Shown one piece after another: positions 46,439-56,412 of a stretch of DNA of 64,000 nt. Under the pieces are notes generated by a model. That model made no database searches. It was not told the origin of the DNA and was given only the letters and a program-made list of their open reading frames with translations. The translations under genes and the position numbers were made by a program. Within the stretch, counting starts at the first letter, position 1, and each line of letters begins with the position of its first letter. Source of the DNA: Marivivens niveibacter (GTDB lineage: Bacteria > Pseudomonadota > Alphaproteobacteria > Rhodobacterales > Rhodobacteraceae); NCBI RefSeq assembly GCF_002150005.2, contig NZ_MSPP01000003.1:372001-436000 (forward strand), given 5' to 3'.

Positions 46439-47356
46439 TTAGTAACCGAACGCTTCGGTCAGGGCAGCGGTCGCGTCGCCGCCGTCCATCGTGGTCACGC
46501 CGTCAACCCATGCCAGAACAGCTTCTGGGTTCGACTGGATCCATGCCATGGTAGCTTCATCAGGGTCCATGCCTTCGTCCAGAATCTGGCCCATGATCAT
46601 GTTTTCCATTTCCAGCGTGAAACCGATCTGGCTGAACAGTTTGCCGGTGTTTGGGCATTCTTCGGCGTAACCTGCGCGCGACAGGGTTTGAACGGTGCCG
46701 ATGCCGCCAAAGAATTCTTCGCCGCCTGGCAGGTAGGACAGTTCAAAGTTTGCGTTCATTGGGTGCGGAGCCCAGCCCAGGAATACAACGTCTTCGCCTT
46801 TGTCATATGCACGTGCGACTTGCGCCAGCATGCCCTGTTCGGACGATTCGATGACTTCCATACCGTCTAGGCCCGAGCCTTCTTTTTCGGTCAGCGATAC
46901 CAGATAGGCGTTGCCTTCGTTGCCTGGTTCGATGCCGTAGATTTTTTCGTCCAGTTCATCAGCGAATTTATTGATGTCGGCAAAGCTCTGCAGACCTTTT
47001 TCAAAGGTGTAGGTCGGAACGGCCAGCGTGTAGACGGTGCCTTCTAGGTTGGTCGCCAGAACGTCGATTTCGCCTGCTTCAACATATGGGTCCAGGTTGC
47101 CCGACTGTGCAGGGATCCAAGCGCCCAGGAAAATATCCAGATCGTCCGATTCCAGCGACGCGTAGGTAACAGGCACGGACAGAATTTTCACGTCTACGTC
47201 GTAACCCAGTGCTTCTAGCACGTGTTTCGCGGTCGATGTGGTGGTGGTGATGTCGGTCCAACCCACGTCGGACATGGTAACGGTGCCACAGTCAGCGAAT
47301 GCAGGTGCAGCAGCTGCGCACAGCGCGACGACGGATAGTGCAGATTTAATCTTCAT
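46439..47356 (-). CDS. choX: Choline ABC transporter substrate-binding protein
   Basis: A 305-residue periplasmic protein of the OpuAC/ChoX family. The signal peptide KIKSALSVVALCAAAAPAFA is clear, with cleavage before DCGTVTMSDVGWTDI. Aromatic residues forming the quaternary-amine box are expected in GWTD and GWAPHPMN, both present. The ATG at 47356 is preceded by GGAG (minus strand). It is first in the choXWV operon and divergent from betI across a BetI-like operator. Confidence 0.93.
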   Translation of the reverse strand: MKIKSALSVVALCAAAAPAFADCGTVTMSDVGWTDITTTTSTAKHVLEALGYDVDVKILSVPVTYASLESDDLDIFLGAWIPAQSGNLDPYVEAGEIDVLATNLEGTVYTLAVPTYTFEKGLQSFADINKFADELDEKIYGIEPGNEGNAYLVSLTEKEGSGLDGMEVIESSEQGMLAQVARAYDKGEDVVFLGWAPHPMNANFELSYLPGGEEFFGGIGTVQTLSRAGYAEECPNTGKLFSQIGFTLEMENMIMGQILDEGMDPDEATMAWIQSNPEAVLAWVDGVTTMDGGDATAALTEAFGY

Positions 47357-47388
47357 TTTTGTCTCCTGTTGGTCGTGATGGTTTTTTG

Positions 47389-47408
47389 TTGATTGACGAG
47401 TCAATAAA
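47389..47408. promoter_or_regulatory. BetI-like operator
   Basis: TTGATTGACGAGTCAATAAA is an inverted repeat (ATTGAC-GA-GTCAAT core) that closely follows the pattern known for BetI sites in other proteobacteria (TTGATTG...CAATAAA). It lies in the 93-base gap between the divergent choX and betI genes, where one bound repressor could control both operons and release when choline is present. Confidence 0.8.
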
Positions 47409-47449
47409 CAACCACCTAGGTTCGAATAGCAAGCAGTTTTGGAGATACT

Positions 47450-48031
47450 ATGCCCAAAGTCGGGATGGAACCTATCCGCCGTGCGGCCCTTGTTCAGGCA
47501 ACGATTGATGAAATCGGGGCCTCAGGCTCTTTGGATGTTACGGTGTCACAGATTGCCAAACGGGCTGGTATGTCGTCGGCGCTTGCGCACCACTACTTCG
47601 GTGGGAAAGAACAGATTTTTCTAGCCGCTATGCGACATACTTTGGCTGTTTACGCCGCCGAAGTCCGCGGCGCGCTGGGCATGGCCGATAGTCCCCGTAC
47701 CCGGATCGAAGCGATCGTGCGCGCGGGCTTCGGCACGACGAACTTCCGTCGAGAGGTCGTTTCCGCATGGCTTAATTTTTACGTACTTGCACAAACTTCA
47801 GGCGAAGCGGGGCGGCTGCTGAACGTCTATCAGCGCCGTTTGCATGCGAATCTGTTGTACAACCTGCGCCCCTTGGTGGGCGACAAAGCCGAAGAGGTCG
47901 CCCAGCGGATCGGCGGCCTGATCGACGGAATTTATCTACGCGAAGCATTGGGTACCAAAACAACAAACGGGTCCAAAGCGACCGCCATGGTTCTGGCGGC
48001 GCTGGACCTTGAATTAGGACAGGGAAAATGA
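47450..48031 (+). CDS. betI: Transcriptional repressor BetI
   Basis: A 193-residue TetR-family repressor. The N-terminal helix-turn-helix is ATIDEIGASGSLDVTVSQIAKRAGMSSALAHHYFGGKEQIFLAAM, and the C-terminal domain (IGGLIDGIYLREAL) matches BetI, which senses choline. It starts at 47450 with GGAG just before the ATG. Its stop overlaps the betC start (ATGA), so betI, betC, betB and betA are cotranscribed. Confidence 0.95.
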   Translation: MPKVGMEPIRRAALVQATIDEIGASGSLDVTVSQIAKRAGMSSALAHHYFGGKEQIFLAAMRHTLAVYAAEVRGALGMADSPRTRIEAIVRAGFGTTNFRREVVSAWLNFYVLAQTSGEAGRLLNVYQRRLHANLLYNLRPLVGDKAEEVAQRIGGLIDGIYLREALGTKTTNGSKATAMVLAALDLELGQGK

Positions 48032-49542
48032 CGAAACCAAATATTCTGATCATCATGGTCGACCAGCTGAACGGTACGCTGTTCCCAGATGGCCCTGCGG
48101 ATTGGCTGCATACCCCGCACATCAAAAAGCTGGCCGAACGGTCGACACGTTTCCAAAATGCCTACACCGGATCGCCGCTGTGCGCCCCTGCACGCGCAGC
48201 ATATATGGCGGGTCAATTGCCCAGCCGCACGCGCGTCTACGATAACGCGGCTGAATATGCGTCGGACATCCCGACATACGCGCACCATCTGCGCCGCGCG
48301 GGATATCAAACCACGCTATCGGGCAAGATGCATTTCGTCGGTCCTGATCAGATGCACGGGTTCGAAGAGCGCCTGACCACAGACATCTACCCCGCCGATT
48401 TCGGTTGGACCCCTGATTACCGCAAACCCGGCGAACGGATCGATTGGTGGTATCACAACATGGGGTCGGTCACTGGCGCTGGCGTTGCCGAAATTTCCAA
48501 CCAGATGGAATATGATGACGAGGTCGCCTATAACGCGACCCGCAAACTGTATGATCTGGCGCGTGGCCATGATGAACGTCCGTGGTGCCTGACGGTGTCT
48601 TTCACGCACCCACATGACCCTTATGTGGCCCGCAAAAAATACTGGGACCTGTACGAAGATTGCGAACATCTGGAACCTCAGGTCGGCCCGATCCCTTACG
48701 AAGACTTGGACAATCACAACAAACGCATCATGGATGCGAATGATTGGCGCAGCTTTGATATCACGGCCGAAGACGTGCGTCGTTCGCGCCGCGCCTACTT
48801 TGCCAACATCAGCTATCTGGATGATAAAGTTGGCGAAATCATGGACGTGCTGGAACGCACGCGCATGGCTGATAACACGATTGTTGTGTTTGTTTCGGAC
48901 CACGGCGACATGCTGGGCGAACGCGGCATGTGGTTCAAAATGTCATTTTTCGAAGGTTCGGCCCGCGTTCCGCTTATGATCGCCGCGCCGAATATGGAAC
49001 CGGGTCTGGTTACCGCGCCTGTGTCCACCATCGACGTCTGCCCAACCTTGTGCGATCTGGCTGGCGTGTCGATGGAAGAGGTCGAACCATGGACCGACGG
49101 CGAAACGCTGGTGCCATTGGGGCAGGGCGTGGAGCGCGTGTCACCTGTTCTGATGGAATACGCCGCCGAAGGGTCCTATGCCCCGCTCGTGTCGATCCGT
49201 GAAGGTGACTATAAATATACCCGCTGCAAATTGGACCCTGATCAGCTGTTCAATTTGGCCGATGACCCTAACGAATTGCACAATTTGGCGGACGACCCTG
49301 CGCATTCTGAAACTCTGGCGAAATTGCGTGAAAAATCGCTGCTGCGCTGGGATTTGGATGCCTATGACGCCGCCGTTCGCGAAAGCCAAGCCCGCCGCTG
49401 GGTTGTTTACGAAGCTCTGCGGAACGGCGCGTATTTCCCTTGGGATTACCAGCCGCTGCAACAAGCATCCGAACGATACATGCGCAACCACATGGACCTG
49501 AATGTGGTCGAAGAAAACCAACGCTTTCCGCGTGGAGAATAA
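48028..49542 (+). CDS. betC: Choline-sulfatase
   Basis: A 504-residue type I sulfatase that frees choline from choline-O-sulfate, an osmolyte of plants and algae. The formylglycine motif is [19 protein letters not shown] (C52), the metal site is [12 protein letters not shown], and [30 protein letters not shown] is the conserved second block. No signal peptide is present, so it is cytoplasmic and needs uptake of choline sulfate first. The ATG overlaps the betI stop. Confidence 0.96.
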   Translation: MTKPNILIIMVDQLNGTLFPDGPADWLHTPHIKKLAERSTRFQNAYTGSPLCAPARAAYMAGQLPSRTRVYDNAAEYASDIPTYAHHLRRAGYQTTLSGKMHFVGPDQMHGFEERLTTDIYPADFGWTPDYRKPGERIDWWYHNMGSVTGAGVAEISNQMEYDDEVAYNATRKLYDLARGHDERPWCLTVSFTHPHDPYVARKKYWDLYEDCEHLEPQVGPIPYEDLDNHNKRIMDANDWRSFDITAEDVRRSRRAYFANISYLDDKVGEIMDVLERTRMADNTIVVFVSDHGDMLGERGMWFKMSFFEGSARVPLMIAAPNMEPGLVTAPVSTIDVCPTLCDLAGVSMEEVEPWTDGETLVPLGQGVERVSPVLMEYAAEGSYAPLVSIREGDYKYTRCKLDPDQLFNLADDPNELHNLADDPAHSETLAKLREKSLLRWDLDAYDAAVRESQARRWVVYEALRNGAYFPWDYQPLQQASERYMRNHMDLNVVEENQRFPRGE

Positions 49543-49543
49543 T

Positions 49544-51004
49544 ATGCCTTACGATACCCAACCCATCGCATCCCATTTTATTGACGGCGAATACGTCGAA
49601 GACACCGCAGGAGACGTGATCGAGGTCATCTATCCCGCAACTGGTGAAGTCATCGCCAAAGTCCACGCCGCAACCCCTGCAATCGTGGACCGCGCGCTGG
49701 CGTCCGCCAAGGTGGCGCATGCCGAATGGGCCGCAATGTCGGGCACCGAACGTGGCCGTATCCTGCGCCGCGCGGCGGATATTATGCGTGAACGCAACCA
49801 CGACCTGTCGATCTTGGAAACCTACGACACGGGCAAACCGATGTCGGAAACCACCATTGCGGATGCGACCTCTGGCGCGGATGCGTTGGAATACTTCGGC
49901 GGTTTGGCTGGCGCGTTGACGGGCGAACACATCCCGCTGGCGGGCGGTGATTTCGTTTACACCCGCCGTGAATCGCTGGGCGTCTGCGTTGGCATCGGTG
50001 CGTGGAACTATCCAACCCAGATCGCATGCTGGAAAGGCGCGCCAGCGCTGGCTTGTGGCAACACCATGGTTTTCAAACCATCCGAGGTCACGCCGCTATG
50101 CGCACTGAAAGTTGCTGAAATTCTGGTCGAGGCGGGCGCACCCAAAGGCGTTTACAACGTGATCCAAGGCATGGGCGCAGTCGGCGCATCGTTGGTCACT
50201 GATCCGCGCGTTGCCAAGGTATCGCTGACGGGATCGGTCCCGACGGGCAAAAAGGTATACGCCGCCGCTGCCGCAGAAATGAAACACGTCACGATGGAAC
50301 TGGGCGGGAAATCCCCTCTGATCGTCTTTGATGACGCAGATATCGAAAGCGCGGTTTCGGGCGCGATCAACGCCAATTTCTATTCCACGGGTCAGGTCTG
50401 TTCCAACGGCACCCGCGTGTTCGTGCAAAAAGGGATCAAGGAAAAATTCCTGTCCCGCATGGCCGAACGCATGGGGGATGCGGTCATTGGCGATCCGATG
50501 GATATGGAAACCACCATTGGCCCAATGGCGTCAGACCGTCAGCTGCAAATCGTCGAAGGTTACATCGCCAAAGGCATCGAGGAAGGCGCGCGTTTGGTCA
50601 AAGGCGGCAAACGTCTGGACAAAGACGGTTATTGGATCGAACCGACCCTGTTCGCCGATGTGACCGATGACATGACCATCGCCCGCGAAGAAATCTTTGG
50701 CCCTGTTCTGTCCGTTCTGGATTTCGAAACCGAGGGCGACGTGATGACCCGCGCTAATGCCACCGATTTCGGTCTGGCGGCTGGCGTCTTTACCGCCGAT
50801 CTGACCCGTGCCCACCGCGTTGTTGCAGGGTTCGAGGCAGGCACTTGTTACATCAATACCTATAACCTTGCCCCTGTTGAGGCGCCTTTCGGCGGGTCCA
50901 AAGCATCGGGTGTTGGTCGCGAAAACTCCAAAGAGGCGATCAACCATTATTCCGAGGTTAAAACCGTCTACGTGTCGATGAACCCATGCGAGGCACCGTT
51001 CTGA
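49544..51004 (+). CDS. betB: Betaine-aldehyde dehydrogenase
   Basis: A 486-residue NAD(P)-dependent aldehyde dehydrogenase that oxidises betaine aldehyde to glycine betaine. The catalytic glutamate lies in [20 protein letters not shown] and the catalytic cysteine in [17 protein letters not shown]. The ATG at 49544 has GGAG 6 bases before it; the frame extends upstream into betC. It follows betC after one base and overlaps the betA start by one base (TGATG). Confidence 0.96.
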   Translation: MPYDTQPIASHFIDGEYVEDTAGDVIEVIYPATGEVIAKVHAATPAIVDRALASAKVAHAEWAAMSGTERGRILRRAADIMRERNHDLSILETYDTGKPMSETTIADATSGADALEYFGGLAGALTGEHIPLAGGDFVYTRRESLGVCVGIGAWNYPTQIACWKGAPALACGNTMVFKPSEVTPLCALKVAEILVEAGAPKGVYNVIQGMGAVGASLVTDPRVAKVSLTGSVPTGKKVYAAAAAEMKHVTMELGGKSPLIVFDDADIESAVSGAINANFYSTGQVCSNGTRVFVQKGIKEKFLSRMAERMGDAVIGDPMDMETTIGPMASDRQLQIVEGYIAKGIEEGARLVKGGKRLDKDGYWIEPTLFADVTDDMTIAREEIFGPVLSVLDFETEGDVMTRANATDFGLAAGVFTADLTRAHRVVAGFEAGTCYINTYNLAPVEAPFGGSKASGVGRENSKEAINHYSEVKTVYVSMNPCEAPF

Positions 51005-52662
51005 TGCAAGCTGATTATGTAATCGTCGGGGCCGGCAGCGCAGGCTGCGCCATGGCCTATCGCCTGTCTGAGGCTGGCAAATCCGTCATCGTTATCGAAT
51101 ACGGCGGCACCGATGCGGGTCCGTTCATTCAGATGCCGGGTGCGTTGTCGTATCCCATGAACATGAAGATGTACGACTGGGGTTTCCAATCCGAACCCGA
51201 ACCACACCTAGGCGGTCGCCGCATGGCCACCCCGCGCGGCAAGGTGATTGGCGGATCGTCGTCGATCAACGGCATGATCTATGTGCGCGGTCACGCCAAG
51301 GATTATGAAACATGGTCCGATATGGGCGCTGCTGGTTGGAACTATGCCGACGTGCTGCCCTATTTCAAACGCATGGAAAACTGGGACAGCGGCGGACATG
51401 GCGGCGATCCTGATTGGCGCGGTAAATCGGGCCCTCTGCATGTGTCCCGTGGTTCGCGCAAAAACCCACTAACCCGCGCCTTTGTCGAAGCTGGCCGTCA
51501 GGCGGGCTATCCCGTCACGGGCGACTATAACGGCGAACAGCAAGAGGGCTTTGGCCCTTTTGATTCCACGATCTACAAAGGTCAGCGTTGGTCGGCGGCG
51601 AATGCCTATCTGAAACCTGCGCTAAAACGAGACAACTGCACGTTGGTACGCGGTATGGCCGAAAAAATCGTGATCGAAAATGGTCGCGCGGTTGGCGTTC
51701 AATTGAACAAAGGCGGCAAATCCGAAGTGATCCGCGCCAATGCCGAGGTGATCATCGCCGCGTCTTCGATCAATTCGCCGAAACTGTTGATGCTGTCGGG
51801 CATCGGCCCTGCGGCACATCTGGCCGAACACGGGATCGACGTCGTCGCCGATCGCCAAGGTGTGGGTAAAAACCTGCAGGACCATTTGGAAATGTACATC
51901 CAGATGGCCGCAACCCAACCTGTGTCGCTGTTTAAATACTGGAACCTGTTTATGAAGGGCGTGGTAGGCGCTCAATGGTTGTTCACCAAAACGGGTGTCG
52001 GCGCATCGAACCAGTTCGAAAGCGCGGCTTTCGTTCGGTCGCAGGCGGGTGTGGAATATCCTGATATCCAGTATCACTTCTTGCCCATCGCAGTGCGCTA
52101 TGACGGCAAAGCCGCCGCCGAAGGCCACGGTTTCCAAGCGCACGTTGGCCCTATGCGGTCGCCGTCACGCGGTGAAATCACCCTGCGCAGCGCGAACCCC
52201 GCCGAAGCGCCGAAAATCGTGTTCAACTACATGTCCCACGAAAAGGATTGGGAAGATTTCCGTAAATGCATCCGACTGACCCGCGAAATTTTCGCTCAGG
52301 ATGCGTTCAAACCCTATGCGGGTAAGGAAATCCAACCGGGCAAAGACTGCCAGACCGACGACGAATTGGATGATTTCACCCGTCAGCACGTCGAATCCGC
52401 CTATCACCCATGCGGCACTTGTAAAATGGGCGCTAAGGATGATCCGATGGCGGTGGTTGATCCGGAATGCCGCGTGATCGGTGTGGATGGTCTGCGCGTC
52501 GCTGACAGTTCCATTTTCCCGCAGATCACCAACGGCAACCTGAATGCGCCGTCGATCATGACGGGGGAAAAAGCATCCGACCATATTCTGGGCCGCACGC
52601 CTTTGGCTGCTGAAAATGCGATGCCTTGGATCAACCCGAATTGGGAAACATCGCAGCGATAA
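51004..52662 (+). CDS. betA: Choline dehydrogenase
   Basis: A 552-residue FAD-dependent GMC oxidoreductase that oxidises choline to betaine aldehyde at the inner face of the membrane. The dinucleotide motif is [35 protein letters not shown] signature 1 is [19 protein letters not shown] and signature 2 is [17 protein letters not shown]. The active-site histidine region is [10 protein letters not shown]. It is the last gene of betICBA and is followed by a strong terminator. Confidence 0.96.
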   Translation: MQADYVIVGAGSAGCAMAYRLSEAGKSVIVIEYGGTDAGPFIQMPGALSYPMNMKMYDWGFQSEPEPHLGGRRMATPRGKVIGGSSSINGMIYVRGHAKDYETWSDMGAAGWNYADVLPYFKRMENWDSGGHGGDPDWRGKSGPLHVSRGSRKNPLTRAFVEAGRQAGYPVTGDYNGEQQEGFGPFDSTIYKGQRWSAANAYLKPALKRDNCTLVRGMAEKIVIENGRAVGVQLNKGGKSEVIRANAEVIIAASSINSPKLLMLSGIGPAAHLAEHGIDVVADRQGVGKNLQDHLEMYIQMAATQPVSLFKYWNLFMKGVVGAQWLFTKTGVGASNQFESAAFVRSQAGVEYPDIQYHFLPIAVRYDGKAAAEGHGFQAHVGPMRSPSRGEITLRSANPAEAPKIVFNYMSHEKDWEDFRKCIRLTREIFAQDAFKPYAGKEIQPGKDCQTDDELDDFTRQHVESAYHPCGTCKMGAKDDPMAVVDPECRVIGVDGLRVADSSIFPQITNGNLNAPSIMTGEKASDHILGRTPLAAENAMPWINPNWETSQR

Positions 52663-52666
52663 AGAA

Positions 52667-52690
52667 AAAGGGCCGCGTTTGCGGCCCTTT
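52667..52690. terminator. Bidirectional terminator after betA
   Basis: AAAGGGCCGC and GCGGCCCTTT form a 10-bp perfect stem with a GTTT loop, flanked by A on the left and T on the right. It serves betA on the plus strand and the secreted-protein gene on the minus strand. Confidence 0.9.
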
Positions 52691-52693
52691 GAT

Positions 52694-53149
52694 TTAGTAG
52701 GTTTCGACCAGCAGTTTGGCCTCGCAATAGCTGCCGTCGATGGTGCCGACCCAGATGTTGTACAGGCCATCCAGACCGATCAGGTCCAGCATCGGATCAA
52801 CGGTCATAACCGCCACATTCGCGTCGTCGTTGTAGTGCCATTCGCCCATCGGATCGTTCACCAATAGCACAGTGTCACAGTCGCTTACCGCGCTGAAATT
52901 GATGGTTAGGCCGTCCATTTCTTCGACGTTGAAACCAAAATCGGACGGTGTCGCAACCCAGCCCAATTCACCTGGGCCACAGTTTTCCAGATTGTTTTCG
53001 CCGCCGGCGATAACGTCAAACGCTGCCTCTACGCCCAGATCATATCCGGTGAACCAATGCGTCTCAGAGGATGGTGAAAAATCGGGGCAATCGGCCAGTG
53101 CAGTGGTGCCAAGGGCGCAAAATGCGAACGTCAGGATTTTAGAATACAT
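52694..53149 (-). CDS. Secreted protein of unknown function, PPC-like C-terminal half
   Basis: A 151-residue protein with a signal peptide (MYSKILTFAFCALGTTALA, cleavage after A19). The mature part is acidic and contains four cysteines (21, 57, 91, 142), which suggests two disulfides in the periplasm. The second half, INFSAVSDCDTVLLVNDPMGEWHYNDDANV then GLYNIWVGTIDG, resembles a bacterial pre-peptidase C-terminal beta-sandwich. No enzymatic motif is visible. It is a single gene, convergent with betA. The function is unknown. Confidence 0.75.
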   Translation of the reverse strand: MYSKILTFAFCALGTTALADCPDFSPSSETHWFTGYDLGVEAAFDVIAGGENNLENCGPGELGWVATPSDFGFNVEEMDGLTINFSAVSDCDTVLLVNDPMGEWHYNDDANVAVMTVDPMLDLIGLDGLYNIWVGTIDGSYCEAKLLVETY

Positions 53150-53319
53150 ATTTTACTACTTACTTTGATATTGAATGCGGGCAGATTAAGAATTCACGCT
53201 GTACCCGTTTAAGGGGAATTAATTGATTAGTTGGTCAAATATGTGACTTTGATCAGGATCAATGCGGTAACCGGCATTGGGCCTAGTCTGATCTCAACGA
53301 TTGGATAAAGGAGAGACCC

Positions 53320-53568
53320 ATGTCCCACACACCGCATCAACTGCCAGACGAATTTCCAGAATTTGCAAAAACACTGCAGGCGCTAAAGCTGGTAGACGCA
53401 CATTTCGCCAAACTGGTGGATCAATATGACGAGGCGAACCAGAAAATCCATCTGGCAGAAACCAACGTTACTCCGATGGATGACATCGGGATCATTGAAC
53501 TGCGCAAAGAACGTTTGGCGCTCAAAGACGATATAGCCGCACGTTTGAAATTAGCTGCAGAGGCCTGA
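53320..53568 (+). CDS. YdcH/DUF465 family small protein
   Basis: An 82-residue helical protein of the DUF465 (YdcH) family, visible from the heptad-like LKLVDAHFAKLVDQYDEANQKIHLAE and the end IIELRKERLALKDDIAARLK. The family is common and small, with no settled function. GGAGAGACCC precedes the ATG. It is transcribed toward the convergent pccR gene, whose stop abuts it directly (53568/53569). Confidence 0.88.
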   Translation: MSHTPHQLPDEFPEFAKTLQALKLVDAHFAKLVDQYDEANQKIHLAETNVTPMDDIGIIELRKERLALKDDIAARLKLAAEA

Positions 53569-54966
53569 TTATTCGACCTTATAGGGTAGAGTAGAGCGCA
53601 AATTCGGATCAACGGTCAGGCGTCGTTCCAAAGGCGGCACTGACCGTTGGTGGCAATCTTTGCGTTCGCAGATACGGCAGGAAATGCCGATCGGCTCGTA
53701 TGCTGCGGCTGAATCGATATCCATGTGGTCTGCATAGACCAGCGATTTTGCGTGTTTGACTTCGCAGCCTAGGCCAATTGCAAATCGACGGGTGGGTGCG
53801 TGATAGGACCCGCCCGATTTTGTTGCGTCCCGCGCAAGGCAGAAAAACCGCACGCCGTCGGGCGTTTCCGCCAATTGGCGCAGCCAGCGGTTAGGGCTTT
53901 CGAACGCGCGGTGGACGTTCCACAATGGGCACGCGCCGCCATATCGGGCGAACTGTAGCTGCGTTGATGAATGTCGTTTGGTGATCGTCCCCGCAGGATC
54001 GACACGCACGAAATAGAACGGAATCCCTTTGTTCCCTGGGCGCTGCATCGTCGATAGGCGGTGGGCGACCTGTTCGACGGACGCGCCAAACCAATCGGCC
54101 AATCGTTCCAAATCGTGGCGGCAATCTTTGGCCGCGTCCAGAAATCGGCCATAGGGCATCATGGCGGCCCCTGCAAAATAGTTTGCAAGGCCTAGTTTGG
54201 CGATTGAACGGGCCTCGGGGGTTTGGAAACGGCCCAAATCCAATGTCGCCTCTAGCAGCGGATCTTTGGTCAGCAGGGCCATTTGCAGGATCAATTGGAA
54301 CGTCTGCGTTGCGACCGTCTGGCGCCGCGACAGGGTCAGGCGGCGGCTTTCTTTGTCATAGTGGCGGATGGCATCGGTGTCGGCAAAGACGATGGATATG
54401 CCCCGCGCCTCTAGCGTTTTTATCGCCATGTCGCGGATATTCAGCCCGCCCGCCTGCTGTGCGAAAATCTCGGCGGCGCGATCCACGGCGTCGATGTAAT
54501 TGTCGCAATAGTGAAAGAAGTCGCGCACCTCTTCCCATGGGGATGGTTGCAATCTTGCGTCTTCTCGGCCCAATGCTTCGTCCAAGCTAGCAAGGCGTTC
54601 GTGGGTTTGGCGGTAGGCGGAATGTAGGTCCAAAAGGGCACGAGCCAGCGCGGGTGCATTACTGGCCGCAAGTCGCAAATCTGATAGCGACGGCGCGCTG
54701 CCTGTGAACACCGGATCGGCCAGCGCCTCTTTCATGTCCGATATCAGGCGGGCTTCGTCGCCAGATTGCAATTCGGTCACGTCGAACCCGAATTCTTGGG
54801 CCAGTGATAAAACGACCGCCGTGGAAATCGGGCGGTTGTTGTTTTCCATCTGGTTCAGATAGGGCAGGGACACGCCCAGTTTTTCGGCGAACGCCTTTTG
54901 CGTCAGGCCAAGCCGTCCGCGCAATTCCCGCAGTTTCACACCAGCGTATAATTTCTGAACGGCCAT
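53569..54966 (-). CDS. pccR: Short-chain fatty acyl-CoA regulator PccR (ScfR family)
   Basis: A 465-residue regulator with an XRE-type helix-turn-helix at residues about 12-45 (LRELRGRLGLTQKAFAEKLGVSLPYLNQMENNNRPIS), a ScfR/IrrE-like middle domain, and a C-terminal cysteine-rich segment (ISCRICERKDCHQR). This layout matches the ScfR family, in which PccR of Rhodobacter sphaeroides controls propionyl-CoA carboxylase genes. It lies near pccB and pccA here, and TTTGCAAA-like motifs stand directly ahead of it and of pccB. Regulation by an acyl-CoA is inference from the family. Confidence 0.9.
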   Translation of the reverse strand: MAVQKLYAGVKLRELRGRLGLTQKAFAEKLGVSLPYLNQMENNNRPISTAVVLSLAQEFGFDVTELQSGDEARLISDMKEALADPVFTGSAPSLSDLRLAASNAPALARALLDLHSAYRQTHERLASLDEALGREDARLQPSPWEEVRDFFHYCDNYIDAVDRAAEIFAQQAGGLNIRDMAIKTLEARGISIVFADTDAIRHYDKESRRLTLSRRQTVATQTFQLILQMALLTKDPLLEATLDLGRFQTPEARSIAKLGLANYFAGAAMMPYGRFLDAAKDCRHDLERLADWFGASVEQVAHRLSTMQRPGNKGIPFYFVRVDPAGTITKRHSSTQLQFARYGGACPLWNVHRAFESPNRWLRQLAETPDGVRFFCLARDATKSGGSYHAPTRRFAIGLGCEVKHAKSLVYADHMDIDSAAAYEPIGISCRICERKDCHQRSVPPLERRLTVDPNLRSTLPYKVE

Positions 54967-54975
54967 GGGCGCACC

Positions 54976-55013
54976 TTTGCAGAATGGGTTAGCTGCAAAG
55001 TTACGTTTGCAAA
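54976..55013. promoter_or_regulatory. Candidate PccR sites upstream of pccR
   Basis: TTTGCAGA (54976), GCTGCAAA (54992) and a perfect TTTGCAAA (55006) lie within 47 bases of the pccR ATG (54966). The first two are 16 bases apart. ScfR proteins are reported to bind TTTGCAAA-type repeats, so autoregulation is likely. Confidence 0.65.
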
Positions 55014-55018
55014 GTCAT

Positions 55019-56230
55019 TCAGGCAAGTGTGGCTTCGCGCCGCATGACCAATAGAATGGACAGTAATGACAAGGCGCCACAAGTCACCATCAGGATCGAA
55101 AGGGGCAATTCGCCATAGTCGGGGTTCAGCATAGACCCCGCAAAAGCCGAAATCGCAGCCCCGCCGCCCATCATAATCGCTGCGCCCAAACCTGATGCGG
55201 TGCCCGCTAATTCGGGGCGTACGGACAGCGATCCCGCTGTGGCGTTTGGCATGGTCAGTCCATTGCCCAGCCCCATGAATGTGATCAGGCCGAAAAACAC
55301 CAGCGCGCTGGAAAGGTCGAGGATGGAAAGGATCATCGACACGACCAGTCCGAACAAAGTGACACTGCAGCCGATCAAGATCAGCAGATTGATCCCGGCC
55401 CGAACGGAATATCGCCCTGACAGGAAATTCCCGACCAAATAGCCGGTTGTTGGTGCGGCTAGTGCGATCCCCGTTTGCGTCGGGGTTAGGTTGAATACTA
55501 CGCTTGCTACGAACGAAGCACCACCCAGCAGCGCATAGTAAGCCCCCGCGGTGAAGGTCGTGCATGCGACGTAGCCCCAGAAACGAACCGATCGGAATAG
55601 TTCGGGGTAATTTGCCGCTTGTTGGCGGAACGTCAGGCCGGTGCCTTTGGCGGTTTCGCCCTGATCAAAATAGCTCAGCGTCCAGATGCCGATTGCGCAG
55701 GCCGCAAGGAACGTAAAGCTGGCCTGCCATCCCGCGATCTGATCCAACGCGCCGCCAATAATCGGGCCGACCATTGGGACAACAGCCATACCCATCGTCA
55801 CATAGCCCAGTTTAGATGCGGCCTGATCGGTTGGGTAAATGTCGCGGATAACAGCGCGGCTGATCGTCATACATGCGGCGACGGATGCCTGCATCATGCG
55901 GCAAAACAGGAAAATCCAAACGTTTGGCGCAAAGATTGCGGCAACAGTCGCGGCAATGAACATCCCCAGAAACCACAAAACGATCGGGCGTCTGCCATAT
56001 CGGTCTGACAACGGCCCGACGAACAGCATCAAAATTGCAGTCATCAGGAAATATCCCGACACTGCAAACTGCATCACGCTGTAATCTGTCGCAAAGTACT
56101 GCGTCATCCCATTTAGGGACGGCAGAAAAATCGACATGTTCAAGGCGGAAATGCCCGTCAACAGAATGAGTGTGGACACATGCGGCGGGGTGCTTCGGTC
56201 CAGTAACTTTATGGGTGCTGAAGTGGTCAT
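55019..56230 (-). CDS. Bcr/CflA-type multidrug MFS transporter
   Basis: A 403-residue major facilitator with about twelve helices, N-terminus cytoplasmic. The motif A loop between helices 2 and 3 is [15 protein letters not shown], and the later [20 protein letters not shown] is the drug-H+ antiporter motif C, which points to the Bcr/CflA group of exporters. Substrate unknown. It lies between pccR and pccB, divergent from pccB and sharing its motif-rich promoter region, and reads toward pccR after a 52-base gap. Confidence 0.88.
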   Translation of the reverse strand: MTTSAPIKLLDRSTPPHVSTLILLTGISALNMSIFLPSLNGMTQYFATDYSVMQFAVSGYFLMTAILMLFVGPLSDRYGRRPIVLWFLGMFIAATVAAIFAPNVWIFLFCRMMQASVAACMTISRAVIRDIYPTDQAASKLGYVTMGMAVVPMVGPIIGGALDQIAGWQASFTFLAACAIGIWTLSYFDQGETAKGTGLTFRQQAANYPELFRSVRFWGYVACTTFTAGAYYALLGGASFVASVVFNLTPTQTGIALAAPTTGYLVGNFLSGRYSVRAGINLLILIGCSVTLFGLVVSMILSILDLSSALVFFGLITFMGLGNGLTMPNATAGSLSVRPELAGTASGLGAAIMMGGGAAISAFAGSMLNPDYGELPLSILMVTCGALSLLSILLVMRREATLA

Positions 56231-56289
56231 GGGGGATCGTTAGACCGTTTGATCAAATCTGTCTATCGTGCGGGTTTCGCAAACGCGAA

Positions 56290-56345
56290 TTTGCATTTTT
56301 GCAAAAAATAAATGCTGCAAATGCAAAAATTTGCAAATTTGCCCA
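56290..56345. promoter_or_regulatory. Array of TTTGCAAA-like motifs before pccB
   Basis: Perfect TTTGCAAA copies start at 56298 and 56330, with a GCTGCAAA at 56314 exactly 16 bases from each, plus weaker copies at 56290, 56320 and 56338. The palindromes TTTTTGCAAAAA (56296-56307) and AAATTTGCAAATTT (56327-56340) are included. The array lies 68 bases ahead of the pccB ATG and 60 bases ahead of the divergent MFS start. Confidence 0.7.
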
Positions 56346-56412
56346 ATTTCATTTGCTCGGTAATTTTATTGCGTCTACAACACCATTAACGATCGTTCGG
56401 AAGGGAACCAAT

